Assembly (NCBI GenBank): GCA_937965665.1
Contig: CALCJE010000220.1
Location: 1-15,993 of the forward strand
From: an uncultured Bacteroidales bacterium
GTDB lineage: Bacteria; Bacteroidota; Bacteroidia; Bacteroidales; UBA4417
DNA: 15,993 bases
Reading direction: 5' to 3'
Positions 1-7,393 of this stretch are shown here, piece by piece (positions within the stretch are counted from its first letter, which is position 1; each line of letters begins with the position of its first letter). Both the position numbers and the translations under genes were made by a program. The notes beneath the pieces are model-generated. The model did no database searches. It was not told the DNA's origin and worked only from the letters and a program-made list of their open reading frames with translations.

Positions 1-581
1 TTCCGATCTGAGTTTTCGCGGAATAATGGCCTTATACCTGCAAAAGCCGCGGCAGTGCTCACATGCACAGGTGGTTTCACGATAAGAACGTGCAAGCCGC
101 TGAGCTTAAGCGATACCGGAGTCAGGAATTCGCCCCGGCCGGTTGAAAGCGCAGGTACATTTTCAATAAAAAACGGGCAGTCCATCCCCAACTGAACAGC
201 TAGCGAGCGGAGAACCTCGTTGCTGAGCTGCAGGTGAAATAAAGTATTAAGTAATTGCAATGCAAACGAGGCATCTGCCGAACCTCCGCCAAGCCCTGCC
301 CCCGTGGGAATAACCTTATGGAGGTGAATATCCACTGGCGGAATGCCGTAATTATCAGCCATTAGTTGCCAGGCTTTGAAACAAAGATTTTTTTCGATGG
401 GCGAGTCAACCCGGGTACCCGTAACAGTGAGTGTGGTTTGTCCCTTGCCGGCAGGCACCATTTCGAGCACATCGCACCAGGGCACTGGAAGCATTACCGT
501 TTGTATGTTATGATATCCATCGGTTCGCCGTTGGGTAACCCAAAGGCCCAGGTTTATTTTACAATTGGGGAAAGTGATCAC
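1..581 (-). CDS. ispE: 4-diphosphocytidyl-2-C-methyl-D-erythritol kinase (IspE), C-terminus cut by window edge
   Basis: IspE phosphorylates CDP-methylerythritol with ATP in the non-mevalonate (MEP) isoprenoid pathway in the cytoplasm. About 193 residues are visible of a family length near 270-280. The N-terminus reads VITFPNCKINLGL, the usual IspE opening with its KINL motif. The GHMP-kinase phosphate loop PTGAGLGGGSADAS follows near residues 95-108, and the substrate-side segment GMDCPFF lies further on. I chose the GTG at 581-579 because the conserved ITFPN block begins at once after it, and a stop lies in frame six codons upstream (TAA). No Shine-Dalgarno sequence is visible, as is normal in Bacteroidota. 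The gene lies downstream of the acyl-CoA ligase on the same strand after a gap of 197 bases. The final visible residues (positions 1-9) may come from sequencing adapter rather than genome. Confidence 0.93.
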   Translation of the reverse strand, partial: MITFPNCKINLGLWVTQRRTDGYHNIQTVMLPVPWCDVLEMVPAGKGQTTLTVTGTRVDSPIEKNLCFKAWQLMADNYGIPPVDIHLHKVIPTGAGLGGGSADASFALQLLNTLFHLQLSNEVLRSLAVQLGMDCPFFIENVPALSTGRGEFLTPVSLKLSGLHVLIVKPPVHVSTAAAFAGIRPLFRENSDR

Positions 582-778
582 TTTTTCAAATAGAATTTAG
601 CCGGGAGATTGAAGGCAGCCAGGTAACAAAAGTGCTTCGAATATTATTTTCACCCAGAAAGATTAATCTGATCTTTCAAAGTTTAACATTCAAACACCCT
701 ATCAGACAGCAATCTCCACAAAATTTTAATTCAGGGCAACTTTATTTTTTCACCCGGAGCAATTATTATCAGATGAGC
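582..778. other. Intergenic gap between acyl-CoA ligase and ispE, no gene
   Basis: This 197-base AT-rich gap lies between two minus-strand genes. I find no convincing terminator hairpin with a T-run and no exact TAnnTTTG promoter element. A near match with three spacer bases instead of two (CAAAGTTTA on the plus strand, 677-685) could serve ispE, but it is too weak to call. Confidence 0.5.
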
Positions 779-2686
779 CTATTTCCCAAGAAATGCTTTC
801 ATATTTTCAACATTTTTTGGGTGGTAAAGATTTTTGCCTTCGGAGGTATACAGGAAATCAATCAGCGACTGGTAGTGGGCTGTAATTTTACCCCGCACTA
901 TCTTCATGGTTGAGTTCATCATATGGTTATCTTCGGTGAAAGCAACCGGCAATATACCGATGGAGGCCGGAAGCCAGCGGTGCGGGAACATAGTACTATA
1001 ATGCCCGTGCTTACGGTACTGGTTTAACTCATGACCAATACACCGGATAGCCTCATGTATACCAGCATCTGTAGACGGATCGAGCCCTTTGTGCTTCAGA
1101 TGGTGCAGCAGATTGGCTTTATCAGGTACCAGCAGCACTATGGTATATGGATGCTGGTTATTATAAAGCATACATTGCGAAATGTATTTACTCTGTCCCA
1201 CATAAGCTTCCTCAATACCCTCGGGGCTGTATTTTTCGCCATCGTCGGCAATCAGCAGGCTCTTGGAACGGCCCAGCACATAAAGGAAACCATCGTTATC
1301 CATGTATCCGAGGTCACCGGTATAGAGCCAACCATCGCGAAGCGACTGGGCAGTAGCCTCAGGGTTATTCCAGTAACCAAGCATAGTATTTTCGCCTTTA
1401 ATCACAATTTCGCCCGATTCACCGGTAGGAAGTTCGTTGCCTTGTTCATCACAAATTTTAAGCAGCATATCCTTTACCAGGTACCCTGACGAACCAAATT
1501 TATGTTTGGCTGCCGAATTGGAAGATATAATGGGCGAAGCCTCTGTAAGCCCGTATCCCTGGAACATAGGCATACCAACGGCATAAAAAAACTTCTGGTA
1601 TTCAATGTCGAGCAAGGCACCGCCACCCACAAAAAAATCGAGACGGCTGCCAAAACTTTCGCGGATTTTGCTGAAAAGTATTTTGTCGTACAGCTTCATC
1701 AACGGTTTATAGAGTGAAGTAAGCCCGGGACCTTTGTTCCACCCGTCGTTGTTGTAGGCGTATGAAATTTTAAGGGCATGTTTAAACAAAGCATTCACCA
1801 CAAAACCCTTATCGCTGATGCCTTTTTCAATATTCTTTTTAAAATTGGAAGCCAGTGCCGGAACGCTCAGCAACAGGTTAGGCTTGATTTCCTTAATGTT
1901 GACAGGGATATTTTTTAGAGTTTCCATCCCGGTTTTGCCTACCTGCACCGAGGCCAGCGAGGCTCCCATGCCCATCATACAATAAATTCCGGCCGTATGC
2001 GCAAAGGCATGATCCCAGGGTAAAATAAGCAGCGTGGTATAATGCGGCGGAATGTCCATTAATGAATAGCCTTGTTTCACATTAGCCACATAGTTATTAT
2101 GCGAAAGCACAATACCTTTGGGATCGGCGGTGGTACCTGAAGTATAACAGATATTGGCCGGGTCGTTGGGCTGCACCTGTTTCCGGGCCTGCACGAAAGC
2201 TTCAGCTGATGTGTGCAGGAATTCTTTTCCCAGTTCCAGAACCTTAGTGTACGAAATTTCCGATGCATCCTCTTCAGTTCCATCCAATACAATAATTTTT
2301 CCCAGGCCAGGAAGGGTGGGTTTCACATCCCTTATTTTTTTAGCCTGGTTAGCCGATGCTATGGCCATACTTGCCCCGGCATGCGACAAGCGGTATCGTA
2401 TTTCGTCGGACTCAGCCAGCTTAACCGACAAGGGAATATTAATGGCACCGATATAAAGCATCCCTAATTCGCTTATCACCCACGAGTTACGGCCTTCGGA
2501 AATGAGTGCGATGCGATCGCCTTTTTTCACGCCCAGGCTGAGCAGCCCCGCTGCAAACTGTTCGACCAGCGCTTTTACCTGGGTATAAGTTGTCCCTTCG
2601 TAATGGCTGTTTGTTTTTTCCCACAGATAAACATTATCGGGGTATTTGCTTACATTTTCTTCGAAAAAATCGGGGATGGTTTGCAT
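779..2686 (-). CDS. Long-chain fatty acid--CoA ligase (AMP-binding, ANL superfamily)
   Basis: This cytoplasmic or membrane-associated enzyme activates a fatty acid with ATP to an acyl-adenylate and then transfers it to CoA. It has 635 residues from the chosen start, normal for the long-chain family. Visible motifs are the P-loop YTSGTTADPKG at 181-191, the adenine-binding GYGLTEA at 377-383, WLYTGD at 453-458 with the following hinge and arginine region (GRSKS at 472-476), and a C-terminal STMKIVRGK block at 592-600 holding the likely catalytic lysine (K595). The P-loop has A-D where many relatives have G-x. The frame stays open to an ATG at 2734, but the internal ATG at 2686 starts at MQTIPDFFEENV, where family similarity normally begins, so I prefer it. 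A promoter-like element lies 75 bases upstream. The exact acyl chain length is not readable from sequence. Confidence 0.93.
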   Translation of the reverse strand: MQTIPDFFEENVSKYPDNVYLWEKTNSHYEGTTYTQVKALVEQFAAGLLSLGVKKGDRIALISEGRNSWVISELGMLYIGAINIPLSVKLAESDEIRYRLSHAGASMAIASANQAKKIRDVKPTLPGLGKIIVLDGTEEDASEISYTKVLELGKEFLHTSAEAFVQARKQVQPNDPANICYTSGTTADPKGIVLSHNNYVANVKQGYSLMDIPPHYTTLLILPWDHAFAHTAGIYCMMGMGASLASVQVGKTGMETLKNIPVNIKEIKPNLLLSVPALASNFKKNIEKGISDKGFVVNALFKHALKISYAYNNDGWNKGPGLTSLYKPLMKLYDKILFSKIRESFGSRLDFFVGGGALLDIEYQKFFYAVGMPMFQGYGLTEASPIISSNSAAKHKFGSSGYLVKDMLLKICDEQGNELPTGESGEIVIKGENTMLGYWNNPEATAQSLRDGWLYTGDLGYMDNDGFLYVLGRSKSLLIADDGEKYSPEGIEEAYVGQSKYISQCMLYNNQHPYTIVLLVPDKANLLHHLKHKGLDPSTDAGIHEAIRCIGHELNQYRKHGHYSTMFPHRWLPASIGILPVAFTEDNHMMNSTMKIVRGKITAHYQSLIDFLYTSEGKNLYHPKNVENMKAFLGK

Positions 2687-2760
2687 GAACTGAGTTTTAT
2701 AATTCAAATGTAGTGAAATTATCAGAGAAAACACTAAAGGAATTTTGGGTCAGCTCATAA

Positions 2761-2768
2761 CAAAACTA
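2761..2768 (-). promoter_or_regulatory. Candidate Bacteroidota -7 element for the acyl-CoA ligase gene
   Basis: On the minus strand the bases read TAGTTTTG, an exact match to the Bacteroidota -7 consensus TAnnTTTG. Transcription would begin about 70 bases before the ATG at 2686. No TTTG is found at the expected -33 spacing, so this is a partial promoter match only. Confidence 0.35.
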
Positions 2769-2812
2769 AACCTTGTAACATGAAGGCCTCTTCACAGCCG
2801 GGTGTTTTGGCA

Positions 2813-2827
2813 CAGGCACGATGCCTG
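2813..2827 (-). other. Stem-loop directly after the beta-barrel gene
   Basis: CAGGCA and TGCCTG form a perfect 6-bp stem around a 3-base loop, starting four bases past the stop codon at 2831. No T-run follows on the minus strand (it continues TGCCAAAAC), so it is not a standard intrinsic terminator. It may mark the 3' end of the transport-operon mRNA or protect it. Confidence 0.35.
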
Positions 2828-2830
2828 GAA

Positions 2831-4063
2831 TTAAAAACTATATTTTATCCGTAAGAACCAAATACTAACCGTTGCCAGCGGATTGGGCGGAGTTTTAAAT
2901 CCTATCAGTTGTGCCAGGAATGAAATATCCAGGTTCTGTAAGAGATTGTAATCGAGGGAGGGAACTATAATACAGACTTTATTTTCAGGGTTTATAATTC
3001 CGGCCAGGCTGCAATTAAACAAAGGCGTAACCGGGAACGAGGCAGATGCGAAATATGAAAATCCACTTAAAAACGGGTTTTGGGCACTTATTTTAAAGCT
3101 GTTGTTATCCAGTATATTGATCCCTGTACTATCGGCATGGTTCCCATTATAGAGGCATTCCAGCTGAAGGAACAGTGAATTTTTAAACATATAATCCCAA
3201 CCTATACTACTTGTTAATTCGCCTTTGGAAAGCGAAAATTTCTTCGCGGGAATAAAATAACTGATCTCGCCCCTGAAGCCACCTTTGGCAAGTTGCCCCG
3301 ACCAGCCGCTGCCAATTACCACATCTTCGCCGGCAAGACCGGCTAAAAACTGTATATCATAATTACGGCGGTTAAACCTGTAAAGCCCGGCTACAGATGG
3401 TTTCCTGCTGCTGTCAGCTTTTACAACCAACTCTGCCTTCGAGGTTTCGGAAGTATAATACTGCACCCTGATGGCATCGCTTCCCGGCTTCTCGACATAA
3501 TCGAAATCGAGGTAGTTATAGGTATTGAAAATATCGTTGGGGTTCCAGACAAATGTTTGCCCCCAGTTGATACGCTGCCGCCCCAGGGTAAACTGCCATT
3601 TACCGGTACTATAATCAATCCACAGCCGGTCAACTGCCATATTCAGCACATAATTGTTGCCAGAAATAATGTTTTTCGACAAACCCACCACGCCGGCATC
3701 CTGTTCGAAAAGCTTATAATAGGAAGTTATATTTGTATCGGATCCATAATAATAAAATCGTGTGCGCAGCTCGAGGGCAGCAGTTAAATGCGTGCCCGTC
3801 TGTACTTTGAAATTCAGCCTGTTGTGAAGTTGGTTGCTAAATTCGTAATCCGCAGCAATGCTGCTAAATTGTAAGCTAGGCATCTCGCTGATATAACCAT
3901 TGAGGGTAATTGCACAGGGCATGGTGGTATCCTGCGCCTTGAGTTGCAGGCAAATACTCATGAAGATGGCAATCCAAATTATTGCCAGCCCCGAAAACAG
4001 GCTGTTCAATATCCGTTTTCCGGCTGTGGCAATAATCATATTAAGTGTTGCCATACGTCTCAT
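2831..4063 (-). CDS. Outer-membrane beta-barrel protein of the LolA/ABC gene set, function unknown
   Basis: I do not recognise a named family with certainty. The 410-residue protein has a long positively charged N-terminus, a hydrophobic segment at about 21-40 and a likely signal-peptidase site after LKAQ (residue 44). The rest is rich in alternating polar and hydrophobic strands with many aromatic residues, and it ends in RIKYSF, the terminal phenylalanine typical of barrel proteins inserted by BamA. A conspicuous block at 160-195 reads LGRQRINWGQTF, then WNPNDIFN and YVEKPGSDAIR. This resembles the 'GRQ..WG..' block of DUF1302-like and alginate-export-like barrels. The start is one base after the stop of the ABC ATPase (TGATATG), which argues for translational coupling. 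A later ATG (M4 or M9) is possible. By context it is the outer-membrane partner of the transporter. Confidence 0.72.
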   Translation of the reverse strand: MRRMATLNMIIATAGKRILNSLFSGLAIIWIAIFMSICLQLKAQDTTMPCAITLNGYISEMPSLQFSSIAADYEFSNQLHNRLNFKVQTGTHLTAALELRTRFYYYGSDTNITSYYKLFEQDAGVVGLSKNIISGNNYVLNMAVDRLWIDYSTGKWQFTLGRQRINWGQTFVWNPNDIFNTYNYLDFDYVEKPGSDAIRVQYYTSETSKAELVVKADSSRKPSVAGLYRFNRRNYDIQFLAGLAGEDVVIGSGWSGQLAKGGFRGEISYFIPAKKFSLSKGELTSSIGWDYMFKNSLFLQLECLYNGNHADSTGINILDNNSFKISAQNPFLSGFSYFASASFPVTPLFNCSLAGIINPENKVCIIVPSLDYNLLQNLDISFLAQLIGFKTPPNPLATVSIWFLRIKYSF

Positions 4064-4064
4064 A

Positions 4065-4775
4065 TCAGCAGTCTGACGGATGTACTATGTGTTGCTGTTC
4101 AACATCGCTGATTACAATTCCATCTTCAATGGTTATTACCCTATGCGCTTTATTAACCACGCGCTGATCGTGAGTCGAGAAAAGAAAAGTCATTTTTTCT
4201 TCATGGTTCAGGCGTTCCATAATTTCGAGCAGGTTAGCAGTTGCTTTCGAATCGAGGTTAGCCGTAGGTTCATCGGCAAGTATAAACCTTGGTTTCGAAG
4301 CCAGGGCCCTGGCCACGGCTACCCTTTGCTGCTGCCCTCCCGAGAGGTAACGTGGCCTGACATCCATTTTGTCGCCCAGGCCAACAGATTCAAGCAGTTC
4401 GATGGTTCGCTTATGCCTCTCGGTTTGTGGTTTGTTCTGAAGTTGCATGATAAACTCCACATTTTCGTGGGCAGTAAGCACAGGAATGAGGTTATACGAC
4501 TGGAATACAAACCCGATATTGTTGAGCCTGAAATTGATCAGCTCCCGTGAACTGAGCTTTGTAATTTCAGTTCCGTTTATGATTACCTCTCCGCCCGAAG
4601 GACGGTCGAGGCCTCCAATCATATTGAGCAGCGTTGTTTTACCTGATCCCGATGGCCCCACAATGGCTGTAAATTCGCCTTCGGCAACCGTTAGGCTGAT
4701 TCCATTTACAGCATGTACCTCGATCTTGCCTTCGTCATATGTTTTATGAAGATCCTTTATTTGAATGATTTCCAT
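4065..4775 (-). CDS. ABC transporter ATP-binding protein, LolD/MacB-type
   Basis: This 236-residue nucleotide-binding subunit hydrolyses ATP to drive the two adjacent permeases at the cytoplasmic face. All core motifs are intact: Walker A GPSGSGKT at 40-47, Q-loop Q92 in FVFQSYNLIP, signature LSGGQ at 144-148, Walker B FILADEP at 164-170 with catalytic E169, D-loop at about 172-176 and switch histidine H202 in STHDQ. Length and sequence fit the LolD/MacB/FtsE group, which works with four-TM FtsX-fold permeases rather than importers. It lies 59 bases after the upstream permease gene and one base before the beta-barrel gene, so it is almost surely co-transcribed with both. The substrate cannot be read from the ATPase. 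The lolD symbol is not used because this set is probably a dedicated paralogue. Confidence 0.93.
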   Translation of the reverse strand: MEIIQIKDLHKTYDEGKIEVHAVNGISLTVAEGEFTAIVGPSGSGKTTLLNMIGGLDRPSGGEVIINGTEITKLSSRELINFRLNNIGFVFQSYNLIPVLTAHENVEFIMQLQNKPQTERHKRTIELLESVGLGDKMDVRPRYLSGGQQQRVAVARALASKPRFILADEPTANLDSKATANLLEIMERLNHEEKMTFLFSTHDQRVVNKAHRVITIEDGIVISDVEQQHIVHPSDC

Positions 4776-4813
4776 GATGATCCGAAATTTGTAAAATCGT
4801 CGCTATTTTTTTG

Positions 4814-4830
4814 ATTGAGAGATGCTCAAT
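4814..4830 (-). other. Intercistronic stem-loop between permease and ATPase genes
   Basis: ATTGAG and CTCAAT form a perfect 6-bp stem with a 5-base loop, four bases past the stop codon of the second permease gene. No T-run follows on the minus strand, so complete termination is unlikely. A role in mRNA processing or in tuning expression between permease and ATPase is possible. Confidence 0.35.
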
Positions 4831-4834
4831 GTTA

Positions 4835-6052
4835 TTATTCGTTTTTAACTGCCAGGGCAGGATTAATTGCTAACGCCTTGCGTGCCGGGTAAAGCGATGA
4901 GAGTATGCCAGTGAATATGACCATGATTACAGTTCCCACAAAAAAGCCGGGCCGGAGTTCAGGGTACATAACGGGGTCGTAACCCATAGCTTCAAATCCC
5001 TGCCCGAAAGCACTCAGGTCGATGCCAGTACGGGCGCTGAGTTGTATCAGGAAAAAGCTTATTACAATACCTGCAATGCCACCGCACAACGACAACAAAA
5101 TACTTTCGAGCATTATCATCCTGAAAACCTTGTGTTTATTCATTCCGACAGCCATCAGCATTCCGAGTTCGCGCGACCTTTCGAGCACAATCATAAGCAT
5201 GGTATTTACAATGCCGAATGCCAGGGCTGCCAGTATAATGCCCAGGATCATGTAATTCATGGTGGTTAACATGGCTGTGAGCATGCCCAGTTCAGGAAAC
5301 AATTCCTGCCAATCTTTCACTTCAGCTGCCGGGTATTTCTGCTTCAGAACGGGCATCACTTTTTTGATATCGCTGTTATCGTGAAGTAAAACAACAATTT
5401 CGTGTACCGGTGCATTACCCAGCAGTGCAGCCAGGTCGCTTTGCCTGACAAATACATTCAGTTGGTCGAACATGCCGTTCGAGGTGCGGTAAATGCCACA
5501 AATTTTGAAGGCTCCTTCAATGAGGCTGCCGTCGGCTGACTGGAAACGGAGCACCAGCTTCGATTTCAGGTGCACATTAAGTTTTTCAGCCAGTTTCTGG
5601 CTTATCACTACAGGGTTACGCAAACCGTCGCCAAAATACGCCCCGCTTGTATCGCTGATTTTCGTGTACAGGCTGGTGGTTTTTCGTTCAACCACCGGAT
5701 CGATACCATTGATTTTTATTCCCGTAGCCGAGGCTGCCGACATCATCATACCGGTAATGATGGTGCGGGCGGCTACTGATTTAACTTCAGGCAGGCGACT
5801 GATGTCGCGTATCATCTTTTCCGCTTCGGGCAAGGTGTATTGTATCTCGTAATTTTCCCTGAACCTGGGATGATGCAATTGTATATGCGAAACCTCGTTG
5901 CTTATTGCAGCATTAATTTTTTGCGTTGCAACGCCAAACATGAGCGAGGCGGAATAAGTTCCGGCTGCCACTCCTATGGCTGTTGCCGCAATTACGATCA
6001 GGCTTCGTAAGCGGTTTCGCCAGATGTTTTTCCAGGCAATAGCCAATATCAT
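4835..6052 (-). CDS. ABC transporter permease, FtsX/MacB-type (second permease)
   Basis: This 405-residue inner-membrane subunit has the LolC/LolE/MacB fold: TM1 at about 17-38, a large periplasmic MacB-core-like domain at about 40-262, then TM2 at about 266-290, TM3 at 312-338 and TM4 at 368-388. The coupling segment ERSRELGMLMAVGM follows TM2, and the protein ends in the family-typical YPARKALAINPALAVKNE. I start it at the ATG at 6052 because the sequence then opens MILAIAWKNIWRNRLRS, aligning with the paralogous permease upstream (LLTLAWRNIWRNRRRT). The longer frame to 6097 adds 15 low-complexity polar residues. It probably pairs with the first permease as a heterodimer, in the way LolC pairs with LolE. 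The family moves lipids, lipoproteins or peptides out of the outer leaflet of the inner membrane. Confidence 0.9.
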   Translation of the reverse strand: MILAIAWKNIWRNRLRSLIVIAATAIGVAAGTYSASLMFGVATQKINAAISNEVSHIQLHHPRFRENYEIQYTLPEAEKMIRDISRLPEVKSVAARTIITGMMMSAASATGIKINGIDPVVERKTTSLYTKISDTSGAYFGDGLRNPVVISQKLAEKLNVHLKSKLVLRFQSADGSLIEGAFKICGIYRTSNGMFDQLNVFVRQSDLAALLGNAPVHEIVVLLHDNSDIKKVMPVLKQKYPAAEVKDWQELFPELGMLTAMLTTMNYMILGIILAALAFGIVNTMLMIVLERSRELGMLMAVGMNKHKVFRMIMLESILLSLCGGIAGIVISFFLIQLSARTGIDLSAFGQGFEAMGYDPVMYPELRPGFFVGTVIMVIFTGILSSLYPARKALAINPALAVKNE

Positions 6053-6073
6053 TTTCCTGTTTTTTAAGTGCAA

Positions 6074-6124
6074 ACCAGAACCTTGACCAGAACTCAAAAT
6101 GTAAAAACCGCTTGCTGCCGGCAG
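6074..6124. repeat. Direct repeat and palindrome in the gap between the two permease genes
   Basis: The 88-base gap between the permease genes holds a perfect 8-bp direct repeat, ACCAGAAC at 6074-6081 and again at 6086-6093, separated by CTTG. It also holds a perfect 10-bp palindrome, CTGCCGGCAG, at 6115-6124. No function is known. They could be a protein-binding site or chance, and the repeat would be coding if the longer permease start at 6097 were used. Confidence 0.4.
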
Positions 6125-6140
6125 ATTTTACGCCTCGTTA

Positions 6141-7373
6141 TTAATTAAACTTACTGTGAATTGCATTTATCTCTTTCAGGCGGAATATCCTTGTAGCGGG
6201 ATAACAAGCTGCGGCCAGCACTATGATAGCCACCACCAGGCTTTGCGCCAGGAAAAAATCGGGCTGAAATGCAAAATACATCTTTGGTTCAAAGCCATAG
6301 TTTTCGATAATTGTTCCCATATCGCCGCCATAATCAACAGGGTGGTTGTAAAAATAGCCTATCACCGGGATGCTGACGATAATCCCGGCAAGGATACCGA
6401 GGGTGCCAATCATAAGCATTTCGACAAGGGTTACCACTGCCAGTTTCCATTTTTTCATCCCGATGGCAATCATAATCCCGAACTCGCGGGTGCGTTCGGA
6501 AGTCATCATTACCACGGTGCCAAAAACGCCAAAAGCCACAACCAGGTAAAGAATCGCCAACATAATCAGCCCGCTGGCATTGTCCGATTTAATATACTGC
6601 ACCAGTTCAACGAGCATTTCCTGCCAGGGCATGGTTAGCAAGCCAAGTGGCAGAACAATGTTGTTGATGTGCGATTCCGCCAGGTTTAGCCCTGAAGGGT
6701 CGTCCAGGTTTATAGCCAGCGATGTTACTCGGTCGCCAGCACTAAAAAAATCCCTGCACATCCTTAAAGGCATATAGATCAATTGTCCGTCGAGATCGGG
6801 GGAAGGAAAATGCAGGATGCCCTTCACCGGGAATTTGCCTGCAGCGCTTACACCATGGTATCCCTGACCGATCAGCACCAGGGTGTCGCCGACCTTTATC
6901 TTCAGGTAAGCAGCCAATTTTGAAGCCAGCAAAACCCCGTTGTCGCCTTCAGCCAGGAAGTCACCGGATTGAAGCCATTTTTTCAGATGGGTGAGTTGTT
7001 CCTCTTTTGCGGGATCAGTACCTATAATGGCACATCCTTTTGCCTGCAGGCCAAATGACGCCAGCGCGAAATACTCGAGCCGGGGCACGATTACTGAAAC
7101 ATTACCGACTTTTGAAATGGAATGCAGCAGTGAATCGGTTACGACGAAAGACTGGTTTATGTCCTTATTTTCCCAGTAGCCTTTTTTCTGCACCTGCAGG
7201 TAACCGGTAAAAGCCTGAACCAGGTTGTCAGTCATACGGGCATAGGTTCCGATTTGCATCGACCGCATGATAAGTGCAAAAAACAAGGCAAATAAAACCG
7301 AAGCGGCCGTTATGAGAGTTCGCCGCCTGTTCCGCCATATATTGCGCCAGGCAAGTGTTAGCAACATGTTCAC
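6141..7373 (-). CDS. ABC transporter permease, FtsX/MacB-type (first permease)
   Basis: This 410-residue inner-membrane permease has the same architecture as the next gene: TM1 at about 19-38, a periplasmic domain at about 40-265, TM2 at 268-291, TM3 at 313-340 and TM4 at 373-392. The coupling segment TSERTREFGIMIAIGMKKWK follows TM2, and a YPATR block ends TM4. The two permeases share the N-terminal NIWRNRxR motif and overall layout but are clearly diverged, which suggests an old duplication and a heterodimeric transporter. The gene begins 20 bases after the LolA-like gene, so the two are probably on one transcript. A start at the second methionine (M3, 7367) is equally possible. No lipobox or extra domain is visible. 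Confidence 0.9.
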   Translation of the reverse strand: MNMLLTLAWRNIWRNRRRTLITAASVLFALFFALIMRSMQIGTYARMTDNLVQAFTGYLQVQKKGYWENKDINQSFVVTDSLLHSISKVGNVSVIVPRLEYFALASFGLQAKGCAIIGTDPAKEEQLTHLKKWLQSGDFLAEGDNGVLLASKLAAYLKIKVGDTLVLIGQGYHGVSAAGKFPVKGILHFPSPDLDGQLIYMPLRMCRDFFSAGDRVTSLAINLDDPSGLNLAESHINNIVLPLGLLTMPWQEMLVELVQYIKSDNASGLIMLAILYLVVAFGVFGTVVMMTSERTREFGIMIAIGMKKWKLAVVTLVEMLMIGTLGILAGIIVSIPVIGYFYNHPVDYGGDMGTIIENYGFEPKMYFAFQPDFFLAQSLVVAIIVLAAACYPATRIFRLKEINAIHSKFN

Positions 7374-7393
7374 CGTTTTTTGGCCAACTGAAT

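Noticed and set aside
632..913. 93-codon plus-strand frame starting in the ispE-ligase gap
   Set aside because: It runs into the antisense of the acyl-CoA ligase C-terminus, has no promoter or ribosome signal, and its product has no plausible protein features.
1031..1489. 152-codon plus-strand frame
   Set aside because: It lies wholly inside the acyl-CoA ligase gene on the opposite strand, which is clearly the coding one.
6156..6638. 160-codon plus-strand frame rich in histidine
   Set aside because: It is the antisense shadow of the first ABC permease. The histidine-rich translation is typical of reverse frames of hydrophobic genes.
4065..7373. MacAB-type antibiotic or peptide exporter
   Set aside because: There is no MacA-like membrane-fusion protein and no TolC-like channel. 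The permease and ATPase genes are separate and accompanied by a LolA-like carrier, which fits a Lol-type system better.
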